DNA of 64,000 bases from Bradyrhizobium sp. LTSP885 (lineage in GTDB: Bacteria > Pseudomonadota > Alphaproteobacteria > Rhizobiales > Xanthobacteraceae): the NCBI RefSeq assembly GCF_000938305.1, contig NZ_JYMT01000017.1, positions 13,140 to 77,139 of the forward strand. Direction: 5' to 3'. Of the stretch, positions 17,207 to 26,410 are shown piece by piece (the stretch's first letter is position 1; each line of letters starts with the position of its first letter). The notes beneath the pieces were generated by a model. The model worked only from the letters and a program-made list of their open reading frames with translations, did no database searches and was not told the origin of the DNA. The position numbers and the translations under genes are program-made.

Positions 17207-17803
17207 ATGAAAGATGCGTCGGAACGGCCGCAGGGCCTGCGGGAACGCAAGCGGCATGAGACGTCCGAGCGGATCATCGAAAAGGGTCTGAAACTGTTCG
17301 TGAAGAACGGTTACGAAGGCACGACGCTCGACGCGATCGCGGAGGCCGCCGGCATCTCGCGCCGGACCTTCTTCTACTATTTCAAGTCCAAGGAGGACGT
17401 TCTGTTGGCCGCGCATGATAGCGGCCTCAAGAAAGCGCTAGGGCCCGCGATGCTCGACGAGGCTCCCGATCAGGCTCCGCTCGAAGCCGTCCAAAGGTGC
17501 CTAATCAAGCTCGCGTCCCGCTACGAGACGAAGGAATCCGTCGTCTTCGACCGCCTGATGCAATCGACCGAAGCGCTCCGCGCACGCAAGGAAGCCGTTT
17601 TCGTCGAGACGGAGCAGATCCTGCTGGACGCGATGTGCGAACTTTGGCCGTCACCGGCACGACGGGACGGGCTTCGGCTGGTCGCGATGGTGGCGATGGG
17701 GACGCTGCGTCTGGCGCTCGACAAGTGGAAACAGAACAACGCGGCGCACCCGCTGGCCTATTATATCCGTCAGGGCTTTACCCTGTTGGCAAAACAGTTC
17801 TGA
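17207..17803 (+). CDS. TetR family transcriptional regulator
   Basis: A 198-residue regulator. The N-terminal helix-turn-helix spans roughly residues 15-60 and includes the typical YEGTTLDAIAEAAGISRRTFFYYFKSKEDVL stretch split over helices 1-4. The C-terminal part is helical and ligand-binding, of the MftR-like type. It is divergent from the flavin monooxygenase and very likely represses both genes through the twin palindromes in the gap. Its inducer is not known. Confidence 0.92.
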   Translation: MKDASERPQGLRERKRHETSERIIEKGLKLFVKNGYEGTTLDAIAEAAGISRRTFFYYFKSKEDVLLAAHDSGLKKALGPAMLDEAPDQAPLEAVQRCLIKLASRYETKESVVFDRLMQSTEALRARKEAVFVETEQILLDAMCELWPSPARRDGLRLVAMVAMGTLRLALDKWKQNNAAHPLAYYIRQGFTLLAKQF

Positions 17804-17858
17804 GCGGGTACTCGGCTTTAGGATGCGAATGCGTCTAACGCCAACGCGCTGCCCGATC

Positions 17859-19070
17859 TCAGCCGAAGTCGTGCATCAACCGGCTCCAGTCTTCGCCGGC
17901 GAGGCCGCCGATGTAGATATCACCGCGCACAACGGCCTCGTTCACTTCCGGAATTCGTGTCAACGCCATGGCGAAGGCGCGGTGCCGGAACACGAGCCGG
18001 CGCTGCATCCCAAGCCCTGCCATCAGAGACGGTTGCGCACGGCCGCGGGCTTCGACATGGCCGGTGCTCTCGAGATGGCGGAACATCGCAGTCAGCACGC
18101 CAGCCTCCTGGCCGGGAAGTGACAGGACGTTGAGGACATGCGCGGTCCGCCCCGGAGCCGCATAGTAGACAAAACAGCCAATGATCGCGCCTGAGGGATC
18201 GGCGATCGCGCGGATCGTGAACGCGCCGAGTTTGGTGTTCTGCGCTGCCAGGCCCACCAGCCAACCGAGCTCGTCCTCCGACCAGAGCGGCCGCACGGCG
18301 TAGTGGGCAATGAGCCGGGGCGCGTGCGCGAGGAAGTCCGGGACGGACATCTCCAGCACCTTCAGGTCGGCGGCGCCCACGATGTCTTCATCGCCGCGCA
18401 GGCGGCTCAGCAGAACGTCAACGGGACGAGCGAGTGTTGCGAGGCTCAGATCGAATCGGCGCAAGAAGCGCGGCGAAAGCCGTCCGACGAGTGCTCCCAG
18501 CGGACGGAAGGTGCGCATCCATTCCAGGTTCTGTATCGGAATCGTTTTTCCGCCGATGGCCAACAGCGACTTGGCGCTGGTCGGCGATGCGCTGTCACAG
18601 AACGAAAAATCAGCCCGCTTCGGCCGCAAACCAAGATTGAGCTGGGCCGCGCCTGCGGCCTCCTTGTTCGTCATGAAGACGCCGAGAAGCCGTCCCGGAA
18701 CGACATTGCCGCAGGCGATGAAACGCATCGGGACCGAGAGCAGCGCACTGGAGATGCGGCCGTCCTGCTGTTCATAGATCTTCGTGCCCGCCGCCTCGCT
18801 GTAGCAGGGAGATCCCAAGGTTAATGCGTGCAAATAGCCCTTGAGGTCTGCACTCGCGGGCTTGTCGACACCCCTGAAGACGTTGAGGAAGAGACGCGCG
18901 ACCGCGGGAACGTCTGCCGTCGTCATGGGCCTGGCAGCGCCCTTGCGTGACGTTTGCCCGTCAGCCTGGATGATTGGTCCGGACGGCTGACGCGGACGAT
19001 CTTGCGCCAACGATAGGCCGTCACGCGGATGGGTGACCTGGACAGCTGTATGGGACATTAAGCTTAACAT
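17859..19070 (-). CDS. GNAT-like acyltransferase, unknown substrate
   Basis: A 403-residue protein. The first roughly 45 residues look unstructured; RPMTTADVPAVARLFLNVFRG then starts a GNAT-like N-terminal strand and helix, and a second similar half follows (IGCFVYYAAPGRTAHVLNVLSLPG). This suggests a two-lobed acetyltransferase of the type sometimes annotated in polysaccharide or lipid modification. Starts at 19070 or 19058 are both possible; only a weak GGA precedes the first. No neighbour explains it. The fold call is from pattern resemblance only. Confidence 0.62.
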   Translation of the reverse strand: MLSLMSHTAVQVTHPRDGLSLAQDRPRQPSGPIIQADGQTSRKGAARPMTTADVPAVARLFLNVFRGVDKPASADLKGYLHALTLGSPCYSEAAGTKIYEQQDGRISSALLSVPMRFIACGNVVPGRLLGVFMTNKEAAGAAQLNLGLRPKRADFSFCDSASPTSAKSLLAIGGKTIPIQNLEWMRTFRPLGALVGRLSPRFLRRFDLSLATLARPVDVLLSRLRGDEDIVGAADLKVLEMSVPDFLAHAPRLIAHYAVRPLWSEDELGWLVGLAAQNTKLGAFTIRAIADPSGAIIGCFVYYAAPGRTAHVLNVLSLPGQEAGVLTAMFRHLESTGHVEARGRAQPSLMAGLGMQRRLVFRHRAFAMALTRIPEVNEAVVRGDIYIGGLAGEDWSRLMHDFG

Positions 19071-19450
19071 GCATGTTCCGCCACTTCGTCTCTTGCCAAA
19101 ATGCGACAGCGTCGTCGGACGGCAGGATCAAATGCAAAATCAAATGAATGTCGATAACCTCGGGTCTATCGACATCACGCAAGCAGCAAATCTGGATTTG
19201 CTCCGCCTCGGCGCGTCCTTGCGTCGACTCTCTAACTTCACGTCTGGGCCGTCAAGAAATTCAACTTGTGGAGGTTAATGCGACACGCCTTGCCGCCAGG
19301 CAGGTCGCAGCATTCCTGCTCCGCCGCTACTTGGGCGGAACGCCATGCGCAATCAGCCGGCTGCCTCGGTCGCTCAAATCGGGGTGTGGAAGAATAGCTG
19401 TTCTGACGTTCTTATAAGTCGCAGCACAGGTGCGCTGAACGCCTCGCGTC
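19071..19450. other. Intergenic stretch with no convincing gene
   Basis: I see no supported gene in these 380 bases. At the left edge, the palindromes TTAAGCTTAA and AACATGCATGTT overlap the start of the GNAT-like gene and could be a regulator site or chance. A short ATG frame from 19132 encodes about 48 residues but has no ribosome site. Confidence 0.5.
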
Positions 19451-20008
19451 CTACGGATCCAGCTCCGTATCCCAGTAGAGATAGTCGAGCCAGCTGTCGT
19501 GCAGATAGTTCGGCGGGAACAGCCGGCCGTTGCGGTGGAGCTGGTGGACCGTCGGCGCATAGGCCGCCTGCCGCGGGAACATCCGGGCCTGCTGCGGCGT
19601 CAGATTGCCCTTGCGCAGATTACAGGGCGAGCAGGCGGCGACGACGTTTTCCCAGGTGGTCTGGCCACCCTTGCTGCGCGGAATGATGTGATCGAAGGTG
19701 AGGTCGTCATCCGCCGAGCAGTATTGGCAGACGAAGCGGTCGCGGAGGAAGACGTTGAAGCGGGTGAAGGCGGGGTGGGTGGACGGCTTGACGAAGGATT
19801 TGAGGGATACGACGCTCGGCAGCTGGATTTCGAAGGACGGACTTCGGACCGCCCTGTCGTAATATTCGACGATGTTCACGCGATCGAGAAACACCGCCTT
19901 GATCGCGTCCTGCCAGGACCAGAGCGACAGCGGGTAGTAACTCAGCGGCCGGAAGTCCGCATTCAGCACAAGTACCGGCCAACCGCCTTGTGAGACATGT
20001 GCGTTCAA
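19451..20008 (-). CDS. HNH endonuclease family protein
   Basis: A 185-residue protein with a complete zinc-stabilised HNH fold: C94-x2-C97, D106-H107, N121, C126-x2-C129 and N130. The N-terminal part (WPVLVLNADFRPLSYYPLSLW) is typical of a stand-alone HNH family that is well conserved in alphaproteobacteria and cyanobacteria. It should bind a divalent metal and nick or cut DNA, but its biological role is unassigned. It is not next to a methylase, so a simple restriction role is unlikely. Confidence 0.88.
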   Translation of the reverse strand: MNAHVSQGGWPVLVLNADFRPLSYYPLSLWSWQDAIKAVFLDRVNIVEYYDRAVRSPSFEIQLPSVVSLKSFVKPSTHPAFTRFNVFLRDRFVCQYCSADDDLTFDHIIPRSKGGQTTWENVVAACSPCNLRKGNLTPQQARMFPRQAAYAPTVHQLHRNGRLFPPNYLHDSWLDYLYWDTELDP

Positions 20009-20197
20009 CTAACGCTCCTGACTCCCATTAGCTGCGAAGCAGCATGCACTCACATACTACAGGCAGCGTGACGGGATTGTGAAGAGCAATGAGCGGCTTA
20101 TCCGCGGCTTGGCGCCATGTTCCTGCCCCGATTGCGTCCCGGCCATAAGGGCCGCTAAAGGGTACCGTGAGACCTTGACGGCCGTCCACGGACCCCG

Positions 20198-20281
20198 CCC
20201 ATGAACTACCGCCCATGAACTACCGCCCATGACCCGCTGCCCATGACCCGCTGCCCATGACCCACTGCAGATGACCACGTC
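20198..20281 (+). repeat. 14-bp tandem repeat array overlapping the ClC start codon
   Basis: Five clear units: CCCATGAACTACCG twice, CCCATGACCCGCTG twice, and CCCATGACCCACTG. They are followed by a decayed sixth unit whose ATG (20271) is the start of the ClC gene. Every unit carries an ATG, each 14 bases from the next, so the frames rotate. The nearest upstream in-frame ATG is at 20229 and soon meets a stop. Confidence 0.85.
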
Positions 20282-22031
20282 GACCCGCTATCTCGAGGCG
20301 CCGCGCCGCATTCGCGCGTTCGTTCGCGCGCATGAAACCAGCCTGGTGCTGTTGGCGGTGCTGATCGGCACCATTGGCGGAGTGGTCGTGCTGGCGATGA
20401 GCGTGGCGGTCGCCGGACTTCACGCACTGTTGTTCAACATCAACATCCATGAGCGGCTGTCCGCCCAGTCGAGCATCGACCCGCTTCGGGCCCTGCTGAT
20501 TCCGAGCTTGGGTGGGCTGCTGCTGGGGCTCGTATTCCTGCTGCTGTCACGCTGGCGCCCGGGGCGCGAGGTCGACCCGATCGAAGCAAATGCGCTCTAT
20601 GGCGGGCGAATGTCGTTCCGCGGCAGCGTGATCGTGGCATTGCAGACGATCTGGTCGAGCGGGGTCGGCGCCTCGGTCGGCCTCGAGGCCGGCTATACCC
20701 AGCTTGCGAGCGGGCTTGCCGCCTCGCTTGGCCGCGCGTTCCACATGCGCCGGAACGACCAGCGGATCATGGTCGGATGCGGCGCGGCGGCGGCGATCGC
20801 GGGCGCATTCGGCGCGCCGCTGGCCGGCGCCTTTTACGCCTTCGAGCTGGTGATCGGCGGCTATACGCCGGCGAGCCTGGCGCCGGTCGGGGTTGCCGCG
20901 GTCGCGGGCTATTTCGTGACCCACGGATTCACCGAGCTGAGGCTTGGCATCGTCGTCGGCGCGGTCGGCGATGTGCTCGGCCGGGATCTTGCCATTGCGG
21001 CCCTGCTCGGGCTGCTCTCAGCATTGACGGGGATCGCGATCATGCGCGGCGTCACGCTGTGTGAGGCGGTGCTGGCCAGGACCAGGCTGTGGCCACCGCT
21101 GCGCCCCGCGCTCGGCGGGCTCGCGGTCGGCGGGCTGGCCTTGTTGACGCCGCATGTCATGTCGTCCGGCCACGGCGCGCTGCAGTTCGCCAGCATCGTG
21201 TCGATGCCGCTCGGCTTCATCGCGGGCATCTTCGCACTGAAGGCGCTTGCGTCGATCATCTCGCTCGGCTCCGGCTTCCGCGGCGGACTATTTTTCGCAA
21301 CGCTGTTCATGGGCGCGCTCGGCGGCCGGCTGTTTGCCGCCGGCGTCGACATGGTGTGGCCGGGACTGAACCTCGACCCGAACGCCTATGCGGTGATCGG
21401 GATGAGCGCGCTGTCGGCCTCGGTGATCGGCGGTCCGTTGACGATGTCGTTCATCGCGCTGGAATCGACCGGCAATCTCTGGCTCTCCACCGCGGTGCTG
21501 GCCGCCGTCATCATCTCGACCATGATCACGCGCGAGCTGTTCGGCTATTCGTTCGCGACCTGGCGGCTGCATCTGCGCGGCGAGACCATCCGCAGCGCCG
21601 CCGACGTCGGCTGGATTCGCGATCTGACCGTGAACAGGATGATGCGGCAGGACATGACGACGGTGGACGCCGCGATGCCGATCGAGACGTTCCGCGAGAA
21701 ATTCCCGCCGGGCTCGAAGACGCAGGTGGTGGCGGTCGACGGCGAGGGGCACTATGCGGGGCTGGTGCTGATCGCGGAGGCGCATGCGCCCGACATCGAG
21801 ACCGGGAAGGGGCTCGCCGGCATCCTGCGCCATGCCGACGTCGCGCTGCATCCGCTGATGAACATCCAGGAGGCGATCGCGGTGTTCGACGCGGCCGAAG
21901 CGGAATCGCTCGCCGTGATCGAGGCCGATGGCGATCGGCGGCCGCTCGGGACCCTCTCGGAGGCGCATGCGATGCGGCGCTATGCGGAAGAATCCGAGCA
22001 GCGCCGGCGCGAGGTCAGCGGGGAGATTTGA
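20271..22031 (+). CDS. ClC-type chloride channel or transporter with C-terminal CBS region
   Basis: A 586-residue inner-membrane protein. About ten to twelve hydrophobic segments fill residues 20-440, and a soluble CBS-like region follows. The usual GREGP selectivity segment reads GLEAG here: the gating glutamate position is kept but the flanks differ, and a clear GSGIP is not obvious. The GSGFRGGLFFATLF segment matches the second half of the ion path. It probably moves chloride or another small anion, possibly coupled to protons. The start codon lies in a tandem repeat, which may affect translation. Confidence 0.87.
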   Translation: MTTSTRYLEAPRRIRAFVRAHETSLVLLAVLIGTIGGVVVLAMSVAVAGLHALLFNINIHERLSAQSSIDPLRALLIPSLGGLLLGLVFLLLSRWRPGREVDPIEANALYGGRMSFRGSVIVALQTIWSSGVGASVGLEAGYTQLASGLAASLGRAFHMRRNDQRIMVGCGAAAAIAGAFGAPLAGAFYAFELVIGGYTPASLAPVGVAAVAGYFVTHGFTELRLGIVVGAVGDVLGRDLAIAALLGLLSALTGIAIMRGVTLCEAVLARTRLWPPLRPALGGLAVGGLALLTPHVMSSGHGALQFASIVSMPLGFIAGIFALKALASIISLGSGFRGGLFFATLFMGALGGRLFAAGVDMVWPGLNLDPNAYAVIGMSALSASVIGGPLTMSFIALESTGNLWLSTAVLAAVIISTMITRELFGYSFATWRLHLRGETIRSAADVGWIRDLTVNRMMRQDMTTVDAAMPIETFREKFPPGSKTQVVAVDGEGHYAGLVLIAEAHAPDIETGKGLAGILRHADVALHPLMNIQEAIAVFDAAEAESLAVIEADGDRRPLGTLSEAHAMRRYAEESEQRRREVSGEI

Positions 22032-22067
22032 TTTCGCGGGCGGCAGTGAGGCGCAAAAGAATCAGAC

Positions 22068-22176
22068 CCGTCATCCTGAGGTGCGAGCTCCTGCGAGCCT
22101 CGAAGGATGCACGGCCATCAGCCGGGCCGTCCATCCTTCGAGGGCCGCTGAAGAAGCGGCCACCTCAGGATGACGG
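22068..22176. repeat. Palindromic intergenic repeat (CGTCATCCTGAGG type)
   Basis: CCGTCATCCTGAGGTG and CACCTCAGGATGACGG are inverted copies that enclose CGAAGGATG and CATCCTTCG arms. It sits between the convergent ClC and NHL-protein genes. This is a common dispersed element type in Bradyrhizobium genomes. Confidence 0.78.
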
Positions 22177-22210
22177 TACAAAGTGAAGGCGTCGCTTCGA
22201 CACGCGAAGC

Positions 22211-23188
22211 CTACGCCGTCACCCGCTCCAGCTTCTGCAGACACCGCGTTACCCGCACCGACGCCGGCATCTCGGTATCCGGAAAGCTGGTCTTCCAGTC
22301 GGTGACGCCGACCTCGCCGACATAGATGTCGCCGCGGGAATCCAGCGCGAGGCCGTGCGGGGCCAGGAATTTTCCGGTCTCGACGCCGGGGCCATGCTCG
22401 CCGCCGAGGCGGGCGATACGGTTGCCCCGGCTGTCGACGATGGAGAGCCGCGGGCCGAGATTGGGCACCTTGCGATTGACGGGCATGCCGGGGCCGAGTT
22501 CGCCGATGATGAAGGTCGGCTGCTTGCCGCCACCGCAGCAGCACAGCGCGCAGGGCCGGTGCAGATTGTTCCACTGCGTCTCGTATCTGCCGTTGCCGTC
22601 GAACATCTGGACGCGATGGTTCTCCCGGTCGGCGACATAGACCCAGCCGTCGGCATCGGTCGCGATGTTGTGCACGATGTTGAACTGACCGGGATCGGTG
22701 CCGGGTTCGCCCCAGCTTTTGATCAGCCTGCCATCGGGCGTGTATTTGTGGACGCAGGCATTGCCGTAACCATCAGAGACGTAGATCTCGCCCTTTGGCG
22801 ACAGCGCGGTGTGGGTGCAGCGGTGGAACGGCTCGCCGCTCATGAACGGCGCGGGCTTGTTGGGGATGCCGATCGTCAGCAGCACCTTGCCGTCAACGGA
22901 GCATTTGCGCACGGTGTGGTCGCCGTCATCGGTGCAGTAGAGATTGTCGTCGGTGTCGATGTGCAGGCCGTGGGCGCGGGAGAACAGCCCTTCGCCCCAG
23001 CTCCTGATGAAGTTTCCCGCGCGGTCGAGCACCACCATCGGATGTTCGCCGCGGTTGAAGACGTAGACGTGGTCCTTGCTGTCGACCGCGACGGAGGCGA
23101 CGTCGGTCAGGCTCCAGCCGTCGGGTAATTTCGCAAAGTTCTCCACCACGCGGTAGCGATGCTCGCCGGTGCCCAGGATGGTTGGCAT
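22211..23188 (-). CDS. NHL-repeat protein, peptidyl-hydroxyglycine amidating lyase-like
   Basis: A 325-residue protein predicted to form a beta-propeller of about six NHL blades (repeats such as SVAVDSKDHVYVFNRGEH, GLHIDTDDNLYCTD and NIATDADGWVYVADREN). Bacterial relatives are annotated as peptidyl-alpha-hydroxyglycine alpha-amidating lyase-like. ATG 23188 starts MPTILGTGEHRY with no signal peptide, so it is cytosolic. A striking CALCCC cluster lies between blades near 22530-22560, which could bind a metal. It is the last of five same-strand genes under a LysR regulator; its reaction in that pathway is unknown. Confidence 0.75.
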   Translation of the reverse strand: MPTILGTGEHRYRVVENFAKLPDGWSLTDVASVAVDSKDHVYVFNRGEHPMVVLDRAGNFIRSWGEGLFSRAHGLHIDTDDNLYCTDDGDHTVRKCSVDGKVLLTIGIPNKPAPFMSGEPFHRCTHTALSPKGEIYVSDGYGNACVHKYTPDGRLIKSWGEPGTDPGQFNIVHNIATDADGWVYVADRENHRVQMFDGNGRYETQWNNLHRPCALCCCGGGKQPTFIIGELGPGMPVNRKVPNLGPRLSIVDSRGNRIARLGGEHGPGVETGKFLAPHGLALDSRGDIYVGEVGVTDWKTSFPDTEMPASVRVTRCLQKLERVTA

Positions 23189-23209
23189 TGTTCGTCCTCT
23201 CTCTTCTCT

Positions 23210-23316
23210 CGTCATTCCGGGATGCGCGAAGCGCAGGCCCGGAATCCATTCATCCACAGAGTTTGCGGCCAGATGGATTCCGGGCTCGATGCTACGCATC
23301 GCCCAGGAATGATGGT
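23210..23316. repeat. Palindromic intergenic repeat (CGTCATTCCGGG type)
   Basis: An inverted-repeat element with CGTCATTCCGGGATGCGC at one end and an imperfect GCCCAGGAATGATGG at the other, and GGCCCGGAATCCAT / ATGGATTCCGGG arms inside. A related element lies at 62221-62298. It separates the NHL and monooxygenase genes. Confidence 0.72.
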
Positions 23317-23321
23317 GGGGG

Positions 23322-25109
23322 CTATGTGAACTTCGCGACCGGTCCGACGTCGCGCGGCAGCAGGCCCGCCTCGATCGCCTTGATCTGCAGCGCCAGATAT
23401 TGCGAGTTGATGCGGCATTGCGCGAGGCTGCCGGCGATGAACCACAGGCCCGGCTGTGGCGTGCGGGTGTACATGTTGCGCAGCTCCTGGCCGTCACCAA
23501 AGCCCCAGATCGGGCCGACGCGCGCGGCGATGGCTTCGCCGAACAATTTCCGCACCAGCTCCTCCTGCGGCCGGTAGCCGGTCGCGAGCACGATGAGGTC
23601 GGCGGTCAAAGTCTCGCCGCTCTTGAGCCGTGCGCCCTCGGGTACGAATGTCTCGATATCGGCGAACTGGGCGAGCTTGATCGCGCCATCAGCGACGAGA
23701 TCGGAACAGCCGACGTTGAAATAATAGCCGCCGCCGCGGGTGAGATACTTGAACTGCCAACCGGTGCCGCCGTCGCCGAAATCGAGCCTGAAGCCGACGC
23801 GCGCGAGCCCGTCGAGCAGGGTCTTGTCGAGTTCTTTCGATTGCTCGGTGATCAGCACGTGGCTGCGCTTGGCGAGCGCCAGCGGCATCGAGCTCGCGAT
23901 CAGATCATTGTCCTCGAGCGAGCCTTCGTTGTAGGCGGCATAGGAGAGTTGCGCCGACGGCTCGATATTGGTGATCAGGGTCGAGGAACGCTGCACCAGC
24001 GTGACCCCGGCGCCGGAGGAATGCAGATCCTGCGCGATGTCGTGGCCGCTGTTGCCGGTGCCGATCACCAGCGCGCGCTTGCCGGACCAGTCCTCGCCGT
24101 CTTCGTAGCGGCTGGAATGCATGACCTTGCCGGAAAAATTTGTCAGGCCGGGAATCTCGGGCAGGTTCGGGATGCCGCTGACGCCGGTCGCCAGCACGAC
24201 ATGGCGCGGCTGCATCTTGCGCGTGGTGCCGTCGGCGCGGCGCAGCTCCACGTTCCAATGTCCATGCGCGTCGTCATAGCTGCCGCCGGCGAATTCCGTG
24301 CCGGTCCAGAAATTCAGCTCCATGGCGTCGACGTAAGCTTCGAACCAGTTGGCGAGCTTGTCCTTCGGGATATAGACCGGCCAGTTCGGCGGGAACGGCA
24401 TGTAGGGCATGTGATTGACCTGCACCTGGTTGTGCAGGGTCAGCGCGTGATAGCGCTTGCGCCAGTTATCGCCGACGCGTGCCTCGCGGTCGACGATCAG
24501 CGTGTCGATGCCGAGCTGCTTGAGCCGTGCCGCGATCGCAAGCCCGGCCTGTCCGCCGCCGACCACGAGCACATCAGGATCACGGTCGGTGTATTCAGCC
24601 GATGCCTTGCGCAGGTCGAGCCAGTTGGGCCCGCGGAAGTCGCGGGAATACGCCTGGCCGCGCGGCCTTGTGTGGCCTTGCTGTTCTTCAAATCCCTTGA
24701 GCTCCTCGAGCGCAGTGAGCAGCGTCCAGGCCTTCAGGCTGTTGTCGTCGGTGGTATCGGGGATCAACCGCACGATGCCGTGGCCGCGGCCGACGGAGGT
24801 CTCGAACTTGAAGATTGCCTCGATCGCGTTGGTGCCGGCGCGCACCACCCGACGCGGCGGCGCGCGATCGGCATCGATGCGGAAGTTATGCGGCGTGCTG
24901 CGCAGGGCGTGCGCGGGCAGTTCCTCGAGGATGGCGAAGGCGCGGTTGACGGTCTGGATGTTCCAGCTCAGCGCCAGCACGTCGCGCCAGTGGCTGTCGG
25001 GATGGAACAGCGGCTTCAGCAGCACGTCATCGGGACTTGCCAGTGCATCTTCGAACTGCACAAGCCAATTGTCGGCGGCGACCGAAATATCGTCCGTCTT
25101 GTCGAGCAT
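23322..25109 (-). CDS. Flavin-containing monooxygenase with N-terminal NTF2-like domain
   Basis: A 595-residue FAD/NADPH monooxygenase. Residues about 1-150 look like an NTF2/SnoaL fold (NWLVQFEDALASPDDVLLKPLFH). Then come two Rossmann motifs: VLVVGGGQAGLAIAARL for FAD and ALVIGTGNSGHDIAQDL for NADPH. Such proteins oxidise nitrogen, sulfur or ketone groups (FMO or Baeyer-Villiger type). ATG 25109 is the first start that keeps only conserved sequence. It sits between the NHL protein and DUF2855 genes on the same strand. Confidence 0.86.
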   Translation of the reverse strand: MLDKTDDISVAADNWLVQFEDALASPDDVLLKPLFHPDSHWRDVLALSWNIQTVNRAFAILEELPAHALRSTPHNFRIDADRAPPRRVVRAGTNAIEAIFKFETSVGRGHGIVRLIPDTTDDNSLKAWTLLTALEELKGFEEQQGHTRPRGQAYSRDFRGPNWLDLRKASAEYTDRDPDVLVVGGGQAGLAIAARLKQLGIDTLIVDREARVGDNWRKRYHALTLHNQVQVNHMPYMPFPPNWPVYIPKDKLANWFEAYVDAMELNFWTGTEFAGGSYDDAHGHWNVELRRADGTTRKMQPRHVVLATGVSGIPNLPEIPGLTNFSGKVMHSSRYEDGEDWSGKRALVIGTGNSGHDIAQDLHSSGAGVTLVQRSSTLITNIEPSAQLSYAAYNEGSLEDNDLIASSMPLALAKRSHVLITEQSKELDKTLLDGLARVGFRLDFGDGGTGWQFKYLTRGGGYYFNVGCSDLVADGAIKLAQFADIETFVPEGARLKSGETLTADLIVLATGYRPQEELVRKLFGEAIAARVGPIWGFGDGQELRNMYTRTPQPGLWFIAGSLAQCRINSQYLALQIKAIEAGLLPRDVGPVAKFT

Positions 25110-25219
25110 CCGGCGTTTCTCGTCATCGGCCGCAATGGCGATTTTTCTTGGCGGCGTTCCGTTAGGGCCGACCCTATACCCATTCGGAAGCCCGCAGAAA
25201 GGGCGTGACGAGATGCCGC

Positions 25220-26320
25220 CTATTCGGCAAGCGACAGGATCAGCCCTTGATCCGGCGGCACGCGGCCATTGAGGGTATCGAGATAGGCCTCGCGCACCGC
25301 CTCGGGTCCGCGTCGCTCGACGATCTCGAGCCATTCCGGCAGATGCGGCGCGAGCCCTGCCCAGGCGGCGCCAAAGCGCTGCTCGATGCCGCCCGGCCCC
25401 CATTCCTTGGCGCGTTTGCGGATCTGGTCGGGGGCGAAGAACCAGACCGGCTTGGCGCCGGGCAAGACAGCCTCGTCCGGTTCGCTGGCGCGATGGGTCA
25501 GTCCGATCCGGCCGGAATATTTCATCTGCGCGCCAAAGTGCCGATGCAAGGTCTCGCGCAAGGCGCTGTTGCCGGCCATGTCGACATAGGCGACCGGTTC
25601 CGTCGCCGGCGTCGCGGTGACGCGGTCATAGGTGACGACCTCGTCGTAGCAGCCGAGCGAGGTGACGAAATCGACATTGCCTTTCGACGTCAGGCCGACC
25701 ACCCGGATGCCTTGCCCGGTATCTTGCCGCTTGTGCAGGAGATGGGCGAGCCCGAATGCGGTCTTGCTCGAGGCCGACGACAAGATGACGCTGCGTGCGC
25801 CGTAGAACTCAATCTCCGCCAGGAAATCGTCGACCAGGAACGACAGCATGAACAAGGGCACCATCAGCGCCCGCTCATCGCCGCGCGGGCCGGCATAGGT
25901 CGGATCGCCGGAGACACGGGCATAGTTATTGTAGACCGGCGAGACCTCCTGCCGGTGCGCGGCCGCATCGCGCAGGCCGCGCTTGCTGACGTCGGCGGCC
26001 TCGATGACGAGATGCGTCGCCATCGGGAAATAGCCGAACAAGGTCTCGCCGACAGCGACGTTTGGATGTTTTGAAGCGATCACCTCGCCAAAGCCCCAGA
26101 CCGGGATGATGCCGTGTCCCTCCGGCGCGGGGAACAGTTGCCAATACTTCAACTGTTCGCCGATCACGGCGTAGGTGATGTTGTTGGCGGTGAGCGCGAA
26201 ACGTGTGACCTTCACCAGCAGCGCGTCGGGCGGCAGCGCAGCGGCATCAGGCAATTCGGTCTGGATCACCTTGCATTGCTGCAGATCGTTGCGGATGACG
26301 ATGAAGTCGGTGGATTTCAT
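25220..26320 (-). CDS. DUF2855 family protein
   Basis: A 366-residue protein of the DUF2855 family. The start has an MDR-like GroES segment (LLVKVTRFALTANNITYAVIG), and a later SVILSSASSKTAFGLAHLL resembles the nucleotide loop of medium-chain dehydrogenases/reductases. It is thus probably a distant, zinc-free oxidoreductase or reductase relative with an unknown substrate. It lies 110 bases downstream in genome order from the monooxygenase start and shares its strand, so a joint pathway is likely. Confidence 0.85.
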   Translation of the reverse strand: MKSTDFIVIRNDLQQCKVIQTELPDAAALPPDALLVKVTRFALTANNITYAVIGEQLKYWQLFPAPEGHGIIPVWGFGEVIASKHPNVAVGETLFGYFPMATHLVIEAADVSKRGLRDAAAHRQEVSPVYNNYARVSGDPTYAGPRGDERALMVPLFMLSFLVDDFLAEIEFYGARSVILSSASSKTAFGLAHLLHKRQDTGQGIRVVGLTSKGNVDFVTSLGCYDEVVTYDRVTATPATEPVAYVDMAGNSALRETLHRHFGAQMKYSGRIGLTHRASEPDEAVLPGAKPVWFFAPDQIRKRAKEWGPGGIEQRFGAAWAGLAPHLPEWLEIVERRGPEAVREAYLDTLNGRVPPDQGLILSLAE

Positions 26321-26410
26321 GTCGGTGCTCCCGGTCTGTTTGCGTGCGGTGATCTCTGCCCCACCTCTGATGCCTTCGCAACAGCAACAAAGTTTGAAAC
26401 GCTGTTCGCG

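Noticed and set aside
20198..20270. Phase variation by repeat copy number in the ClC array
   Set aside because: The repeat lies before the start codon, and added units would not shift the frame of the gene itself, so simple on/off switching is not supported; only an effect on initiation remains possible.
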